From Ulota crispa (Eukaryota; Streptophyta; Bryopsida; Orthotrichales; Orthotrichaceae), in assembly GCA_963920765.1 (NCBI GenBank), contig OY987250.1, positions 4,526,001 through 4,590,000 of the forward strand: a stretch of 64,000 nucleotides of DNA. Reading direction: 5' to 3'. The translations under genes were made by a program, and so were the position numbers. Below are positions 59,301 through 64,000 of the stretch, in pieces (position 1 is the first letter of the stretch; every line of letters starts with the position of its first letter). The notes below the pieces were generated by a model. It was not told the origin of the DNA. It was given only the letters and a program-made list of their open reading frames with translations, and made no database searches.

Positions 59301-60979
59301 TGCAGAGAGACAGAGAACCAATTCAACCAATTCATCAGACGGTGAGAGTTCCAGAGATCTAACCAAAAGTGTTTGAAGGTGACGAGCTTTTTACCGGACT
59401 CAAGCAGTGGCAATGCCACACCCATTGCACATCAACAGGAGGCAGAAGAGCAACCTCCGTGATCGCTTTCGCATGACTGTCCAAATCCTCCTCTGCTTCC
59501 GCTGCCAAAGGCATCCAGCATTTCTCGTACCTAGACCCAAAACAAAACCAAACCTTCAAAAAAATCATTGAAAATGCGCAAACCTACAACACACAACAAA
59601 AATGCATTCCAAGTTTCTAACGTACCCTGGAGCAATTCGTTAAGATTTCTCAGAGCTACCTGGCGCCATGTCGGCATTTGACACTCTCCAAAACCAGATC
59701 AGTTTACACACCAGACAAGTAGACAACCAAAGTACCAAACTTCGGAGAGAACAACCACAGCAAAGTGAGCTTGATGCTTGCAAAGGTTTGTGTACAGAAT
59801 CGAGTGAACTTGGTGGGAGCTATTATTACGTGTCTGGTGAATTCTAGAATCAGCCAAACTCCAAACCTCCAAAAAATCAGTAAAATGCACAAACCTACTA
59901 CACAAAAAAGCATTCGAAGTTCCTAACGTACCCTAAACCAATTCTTAAGCTTTCTCAGAGCAACCTGGCGCCATGTCGACTCCGAAACCAGACACTCTCC
60001 GAAACCAGATCAGTACACACCAGGCAACCAAGTCCTGATCAAACTTCGGAGACAACAACCATAGCAAAGTGAGCTTGACGCTTGCAAACGTTTGAGTACA
60101 GAATCGAGTGAACTTGGTGGGAGCTGTGATTATTTGTTCTGGTTGGTTCTGAAATCCCCAGCCAAAACTCCAAACCTTCAAAAAAAATCAGTCAAATGCA
60201 CAAACCTACAACACACAAAGAAGCATTCCAAGTTTCTAACGTATACCCTCGAGCAATTATTCTTAAGCTGCTTTCTCAGAGCAACCTGGCGCCATGGCAC
60301 TCTTCGAAACCAGATCAGTACACACCAGGCAACCAAAACACCCAAACTTCGGACACAACAACCATAGCAAAGTGAGCTTGATGCTTGCACAGGTTTGTAT
60401 ACAGAAACGGTGGGAGCTGTGATTATTTGTTCTGGTTGATTCTGGAATCCCCACTCCCCAGCCAAAACTCCAAAACTTCAAAAATCAGTCAAATGTCCAA
60501 GTTTCTAACGTACCCTAGAGCAGTTATTCTTAAGCTCTCTCAGAGCAACCTGGCTCCATGGCTCTCTCCGAAACCAGATCAGTACTCACACCAGGCAACC
60601 AAATTACCCAAACTTCGAAGACGATAACCACAGCAAAGTGAGCTTGATGCTTGCCCAGATTTCTGTACAGAAATGCGCAAACTTGGTGATTTCTATGATT
60701 ATGTGTCTGGTTGATTCTGGAATTCGCTCACCGTTGAATGGCTTGAAGAACGGCAGGGCCGTCGCAGTGCAAGCTAATGATGCTGTCGATGGTCCTGAGA
60801 AAGCCGAGCTGTCGTCTGGCAGCTAACACCAGATCAACAGAGATCTCGACACCGCGCGCAATCCGCAGCTCCGATTCGTGATACGAGAGCTCCTGTTGCA
60901 AGCGTTCCTGCGGCTGCGGCTGCGGCTGCTGGTCCTCCTGGTCCCCGTTGGTAGTGACCACAGAAGAATCAGGAGCCAT
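43667..60979 (-). CDS. GRDP: GRDP-type protein (DUF1399, glycine-rich domain protein family)
   Basis: Ten minus-strand exons: 60732-60979, 59395-59530, 54745-55014, 52069-52215, 50219-50551, 48160-48450, 47059-47345, 45396-45520, 45113-45279, 43667-44254; phases match at every junction, giving 863 residues and TAA. Start is the first in-frame ATG (60979, MAPDSSVV). Residues 55-300 carry the DUF1399 hallmarks: EISVDLVLAARRQLGFLRT, then PPVDVQWVWHCH (113-124) and PTYDIDVIWHAHQ (255-267), followed by the WESTFG and AGSMYRG region. Residues 379-475 look C2-like, and MLSIDTMFTL and VPDRVTDDAGAML follow in exon 7. The C-terminal exon has only a short GGACGSSCGG run, not the long Gly-rich tail of Arabidopsis GRDPs. 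The family is tied to abiotic-stress, ABA and auxin responses; biochemical role unknown. Introns reach 4.4 kb through repeats. Confidence 0.92.
44811..45063. mobile_element. M3 MITE (copy 3, worn), GRDP intron 9
   Basis: CCGGTTGTCATATCGGGC at the left and TCCAATGTGACAACCAT at the right; the left interior (TTACTGTTAGATAGGACAGG) matches copy 5. Confidence 0.55.
45521..46747. other. GRDP intron 7, distal part, no further gene
   Basis: ORFs at 45540-46526 lie inside the intron on the opposite strand and lack motifs; nothing else is recognisable. Confidence 0.5.
46748..46996. mobile_element. M1-clan MITE (copy q), GRDP intron 7
   Basis: GCCATATTAGGTAATTTGGG to CCCAATTTACCTAATGAGTC. The interior (TTTAGCATATTGCAAAAAAA, then GTGATTGCCTCTAAGAA) is nearly shared with 51399-51652, forming a subfamily with AGGTAA in place of TGTTAA. 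Confidence 0.75.
47346..48159 (-). other. GRDP intron 6: GC donor and A27 tract before the acceptor
   Basis: The only phase-compatible join of exons 6 and 7 uses CTGCAG|GCAGGG as donor (GC) and GGCTGCAG|GAG as acceptor. On the coding strand 27 A residues (plus T run 47358-47384) end 12 nt before the exon, where a pyrimidine tract is usual. Confidence 0.55.
48510..48880. mobile_element. CACTA-type element end and internal repeats, GRDP intron 5
   Basis: CACTACAAGAAAAACTGTCC begins at 48510. From about 48650 to 48830 the phrase TATAATATCACATTTCCA and its TTGTGATAT partner recur about three times. The other end is not identified. Confidence 0.5.
49606..49950. mobile_element. M3 MITE (copy 4), GRDP intron 5
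   Basis: TCATGGTTGTTAATTCGG to GTCCAATGTGACAACCATGA; the interior CTAGCATGTACA and AGTCAACTATGAGTTAAC fit the family. Confidence 0.7.
50663..50977. mobile_element. Tourist-like MITE with TTA target duplication (copy 2), GRDP intron 4
   Basis: TTA-GAGCATCTCCACCGG at the left and CCAGTGGAAATGCTC-TTA at the right. Confidence 0.75.
51399..51652. mobile_element. M1-clan MITE (copy r), GRDP intron 4
   Basis: AACACCATATTAGGTAAATT to AATTTACCTAATATG; sister of copy q. Confidence 0.8.
52448..53540. mobile_element. M1-clan MITE (copy s) split by an E1 element, GRDP intron 3
   Basis: The left part 52448-52540 (CATCATATTCATTAAATTGG) and the right part 53486-53540 (CCCAATTTAATGAATATGGT) are the two ends of one M1 element. 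Confidence 0.75.
52541..53485. mobile_element. TTAA-type MITE (E1 family), nested copy, about 945 bp
   Basis: Left end CCCGTGAAGGTTTGAGCC preceded by TAA, right end GGTCCTTTAGTGG followed by TTAA. The interior aligns to 18436-19351 (GCTCTACGCAAAGT, then GTATGTGTGGGAGAATTTTC). A 15-bp GGGGACAGTTGGT duplication lies near its right end. Confidence 0.75.
54257..54369 (+). repeat. 12-bp minisatellite, 9.4 copies
   Basis: Unit CTACCAAATAAT, nine full copies with two variant units (ACACC and CTATC), in GRDP intron 3. The LFGR-repeat ORF on the minus strand is its translation and not a gene. Confidence 0.9.
55061..55373. mobile_element. Stowaway-like MITE, copy 3, next to a splice acceptor
   Basis: AGGTAGGAGGCTC to GAGCCTCCTACCT, a perfect 13-nt inverted pair with TA flanks. 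It lies in GRDP intron 2, 46 nt upstream (on the coding strand) of the exon 3 acceptor, reversed relative to copies 1 and 2. Confidence 0.8.
55376..57560. other. GRDP intron 2, central part, no gene seen
   Basis: Plus ORFs at 56073-56279 and 56553-56741 lack motifs. Confidence 0.5.
57567..57800. mobile_element. small MITE with TAACCCCTAAACGTCA ends
   Basis: CTAACCCCTAAACGTCAGGG and the reverse-matching TTGACGTTTGAGGGCTAAG. The ends resemble but do not equal the E1 family. Confidence 0.5.
57905..58608. repeat. interspersed repeat, about 700 bp (copy 2)
   Basis: Partner of 19640-20345, same orientation, here inside GRDP intron 2. Confidence 0.7.
58826..59090. mobile_element. M1-clan MITE (copy t), GRDP intron 2
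   Basis: GTCATATTCATTAAATTGGA to CCAAATTAACGAATATGGCG, with core TTCCCTCGCAAATTCCTC and AAGGTGATCACCTTAAACCT. Confidence 0.75.
59588..60731 (-). repeat. four tandem units of about 265-310 bp filling GRDP intron 1
   Basis: The anchor AAGT(T/TC)CTAACGTA occurs at 59611, 59917, 60230 and 60499, and CAAAGTGAGCTTGA at 59761, 60065, 60368 and 60634. The last unit runs into the exon 1 donor (TCTGGTTGATTCTGGAAT precedes it), so each unit carries a copy of the sequence just downstream of that donor. ORFs over the array are repeat translations. Confidence 0.9.
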
Positions 60980-61210
60980 GGTGGTGGTGGTGCCCGGGTA
61001 CAGCTTCGATTCATCCAAGTCGATCGATCGCCTCCGACGTTACACTAGCATGTTCTAATCACCATCGCCATAGTCATCGCCATCGTCACCATCGACAGAG
61101 CAAGTGGAAGTGGATGTGTCGAAGTGCCCGAGAGAGATGCAGTTGTATACAAGTTAAGTAAGTGTGTTGTGATTTGTGAGGAGGGGTGGTTTTTTTTGTG
61201 TGTATTTATA
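60980..61210 (-). promoter_or_regulatory. GRDP TATA box and uORF-bearing 5' leader
   Basis: TATAAATA on the minus strand (plus 61203-61210) predicts a start near 61180 and a leader of about 200 nt. A 15-codon ORF (MVTMAMTMAM onward, 61092 to 61045) has five in-frame ATGs. Another ATG at 61014 opens a frame that overlaps the main start and ends at 60823. Confidence 0.6.
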
Positions 61211-61970
61211 AGGGTGATTGGGGTGAGAGCCACCGCCATTGATGGAGTTGGTCATCATTGCGAAGATATGAAGACGAATGGGAAAAGCTTGGGCACTGAA
61301 ACGCAAGCTCTCGGGATGCTCGACACGTTGACGTTTTGCTGGAGGGGTGTTGCACAGTTGCAGGTACCGAATATTGGTTCGTCACCCCAGGATGATCTCT
61401 CAACTTGCGCCTGCGACATTCCGGCAGTTGCAGCCCTTCGTCGTTGAGTTGAGGTTGTTTTGATTTCCTGGTGCCTGCTGTTGCTGTTGCTGCTGGTGCT
61501 GCAGGGGTGTGTGTACTGGCGCTAGCTTAGCTGTGATTTATTGCGCTCTGTGGTGTGTTGATACTGTCCTGACGGGGTGCTGTCGCTAACCACTTGGGTA
61601 AGCTTTAGATCAGTTCAGTTAGACGTTCTGCTGTTCTTGGGTGTAAGTTTAGCTTAGATCAGTGTAGTACATGCCTCTGTTGAATTGGACTAAGGGTCCC
61701 ACATCTCATCTTTGCAAGGCCCACCTCAAGTCCTCAACCTGAGGGCTGCTTCACTATGGCCAAAGGCCGTCAAGAGGCAGTCAGTTTCTACTAATCATAT
61801 AGCAAAAAACTAAGAGTTTAATGTGTACTGATTCTTCATATTAGGGAAAAAGTCCAAAGTCCCTCACCATACATGATATCCCTCTTTCATCTAAAACAAA
61901 AGCCTCATCTTCTTGAAAGAAATTTGGGTTAAGCAAAAATGGAAACCCAAGTTATGGTTGAATGCAAATC
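61211..61970. other. upstream flank of GRDP with repeat copy 2
   Basis: 61735-61960 is the second copy of the 42610-42860 repeat (CACTATGGCCAAAGG, then AAGCAAAAATGGAAACCC). No gene seen; ORF 61124-61447 is antisense to the leader and unsupported. Confidence 0.45.
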
Positions 61971-62226
61971 AATGCGTTATTCGTTAAATTGGGAAAAAGC
62001 TTATATTTTGGGACTTTTGAAGGTTTCAAAATGCTTCTTGAAATTGATCTCAACTTTTTTTTTGGTACACATGTCCTCACTTGAGAGGAGAAATTTGCTA
62101 GGGAAAAAATCTTAGTGGCTCAGACTGAATTTGATACCTTCAAATTTGGTTTAAGGTGACTTTTTGAGTTTAAGGTGGAGTACAAAATGGTACCTCTATT
62201 TTTCCCAATTTAACAAATAACACGTT
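61971..62226. mobile_element. M1-clan MITE (copy u), full core
   Basis: GCGTTATTCGTTAAATTGGG to TTCCCAATTTAACAAATAAC; the core is reversed relative to copies i and j and in the same orientation as 27220-27472. Confidence 0.8.
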
Positions 62227-62556
62227 AATTACTATATTTTGGAATGACGTTTAAAAAAATAATAATAGTAATGGTGAACTCAATTCTTTTTGAACTCATA
62301 CTCTCACAACAAATAAACAAAAACTTTGCTACAGGTGATGTTAGTCACTTCACCATAATATTTATATTTCCCATTTTTAGCACTCTCTAAATTGTGAAAA
62401 ATAAAGGTGAAATGCTTTTCTTAGGTTGAGAGAAGTCACGTCCTTGGACGAATCATAGGCGTTTTGGTAATGAAAATGTGTGAAATACGGAGGCAAGGAC
62501 CCCGCAAGGTATAGTGATAAACATTATTTCCTGCAATACAAAAGTGGGGGCAACAA

Positions 62557-62931
62557 CCATGGTTGTCACATTGAGTGATTGAGGTAAGATTTGGCTGTTA
62601 GACAAGATAAGTTGTCAAATGTACAAAACAAATGGCACAAGTAAATGTATTCATCCACTCTTGCATTTTAGGGTTTTTTAAGAAATTTTGACTTAAAAAG
62701 GAAGAATTAAATTATTATTTTTCATTTTTATTATGTGACATGGTTTTAAATGTATAGTTTGACTTCATGTTGACAAGAAGCCAATAATGAGTGTCACTAA
62801 CATGTACAAAGAAAAAAAATTATCATTTTCTAAAATCAACTATGAATTGACTACATTGGATAGACACGAGCTCAACCATACACTTCTAGTAAACGGCTAA
62901 CCAGACGGGCGATCCAATGTGACAACCATGG
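62557..62931. mobile_element. M3 MITE (copy 5)
   Basis: CCATGGTTGTCACATTG and CAATGTGACAACCATGG, a perfect inverted end pair; the interior GAGTGTCACTAACATGTACA fits the family. Confidence 0.8.
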
Positions 62932-63511
62932 CAATAACTATGAAAATTAAGAAAGAAAGGAAAACCTGAAGGCTACCCATGGTAAATTTGAATTCTTTGC
63001 ACATCTGGCAATAATTTAGCAACTTGTGAGGGAATCATGAGAACGTCATTTTCATAGTGAAAATTATATTGAGGGCCACTGGACACTGGCTCATTGGGTG
63101 CCAGTGACTCTGCAGTCTAGCAATACTGGTTTGTTGAGGGCCCAGGACAGTCAGGAACCCACTGATCTGAAAAATCACGGGATTACCGGTATTAGAAGAG
63201 CCCCTGCAAAATTGTCCTGCAAAAGCAGTGATCTCAAATGAGCGTTTCATTACGTTAATCATGATAGTTAACGTTATGGTACTTACAATGTTATTTAAAG
63301 CATCTCCAGCATTGCACTTCAAATCAATGTACTGGAACTTTGGGAGAGCCGGATAACATTAAAAAGTCAGCCAAATGAAATGTGAAAAAAACCAATTGAA
63401 ATCTACATAAACCGGCTGAGAATCAACTAACTTTTTGGAGAATTTTTAAATATAGTGCAAGTACATTGGCAATATCCAATGCATGCACTAAAAAAAATTG
63501 TTGAAAATTAA
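62932..63511. other. no gene seen
   Basis: Spacer. Near 63300 AAGCATCTCCAGCATTGCAC resembles a Tourist-like end but no partner is evident. The minus ORF 63035-63322 has no family motif. Confidence 0.4.
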
Positions 63512-64000
63512 CCCCTAAAGGATTGAGCCATTTTCTCAATAAAAATCACTCAAAAATGCCACTTTTGGGGGGTTAGTAAGAAGGTAAATTTTTTTGAAAA
63601 TTTGGGAAATCCAACCATAAGATTTTGCCCTAGACTAGATTAAGTACTTGTGAAAAAAAGCAGGTCATTTTGGACGGACATGAGTGAGGTATTTATATCT
63701 AAAGCAAAAAGAAAAGTTTTTTTTCATGCTGCTGCAAAATTTCAAAAGCCTTTGACCATTCTTACATGAAAATAATTGCTCTACGCAACTTTGCGCTTCT
63801 TTTTTCCCATGTAGGAGATCAAGTTAGCTATGTGTGGGAGAATTTTCAAATCAATTGGAACTACAAAACACATAGGAAAAATCAGTAAGTAAAAAGAAAT
63901 AGAGAATGAGTCAAATCACTAAATTGTTAAGAATTTAATTATTAAAATGAAAAATGCAAATCCCAACGGTCATAATGTTGTGATAAACAATCTACATCCT
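63512..64000. mobile_element. TTAA-type MITE (E1 family), cut by the window end
   Basis: TTAA-CCCCTAAAGGATTGAGCC at the left; the interior aligns in order to 18436-19351 (TGCCACTTTTGGGG, GCTCTACGCAA, AAAATGAAAAATG). The right end lies beyond the window. Confidence 0.75.

Noticed and set aside
59699..60627. ORFs in the 59.6-60.6 kb array
   Set aside because: Repeat translations inside GRDP intron 1; both frames recur in each unit.
1..64000. tRNA or rRNA genes, operons, phage or plasmid features
   Set aside because: None seen; gene structure and repeats are eukaryotic.

Overview
The window is nuclear DNA of a land plant: intron-bearing genes with GT-AG boundaries, AT-rich spacers full of small inverted-repeat transposons, and plant-type gene families (FRO ferric reductase, GRDP/DUF1399, penta-EF-hand). 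A decayed chromodomain Ty3/gypsy element, a remnant of what looks like a cilium/sperm-associated ASH-domain gene (MYCBPAP-like), and introns up to 4.4 kb fit a seed-free plant (lycophyte, fern or bryophyte). That placement is inference; no species is assigned.

Layout. 1-5750: degenerate chromovirus with LTR-like blocks in opposing orientations. 5760-8070: repeats and MITEs. 8070-10142: penta-EF-hand gene (+), 306 aa, uninterrupted reading frame, probable intron in the 5' leader, and a 180-bp tandem duplication starting at its stop codon. 11125-11548: near-perfect long palindrome. 13139-17236: 3' exons of a MYCBPAP-like gene (-), probably broken upstream. 18.3-24.2 kb: nested MITEs and repeats. 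24986-29731: complete FRO-type ferric reductase (-), six exons, 808 codons before the stop. 30.1-43.5 kb: gene-poor and MITE-rich, with two GC-rich islands. 43667-60979: complete GRDP gene (-), ten exons, 863 codons, 17 kb long because transposons and tandem repeats fill its introns; leader and TATA box lie at 60980-61210. 61.2-64.0 kb: upstream flank and more MITEs, ending inside a TTAA-flanked element.

The three intact genes do not form a pathway: a calcium sensor, a plasma-membrane metal reductase and a stress/development-linked DUF1399 protein. The most distinctive content is the repeat landscape. About 20 short elements share the same ends but have different interiors. A second family of about 920 bp has TTAA-CCCCTAAAGGACCA ends resembling piggyBac termini and is found nested in members of the first. 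No CRISPR array, operon, tRNA or rRNA gene was seen. Exon junctions were derived by hand from reading-frame phase and splice consensus, with no transcript evidence.
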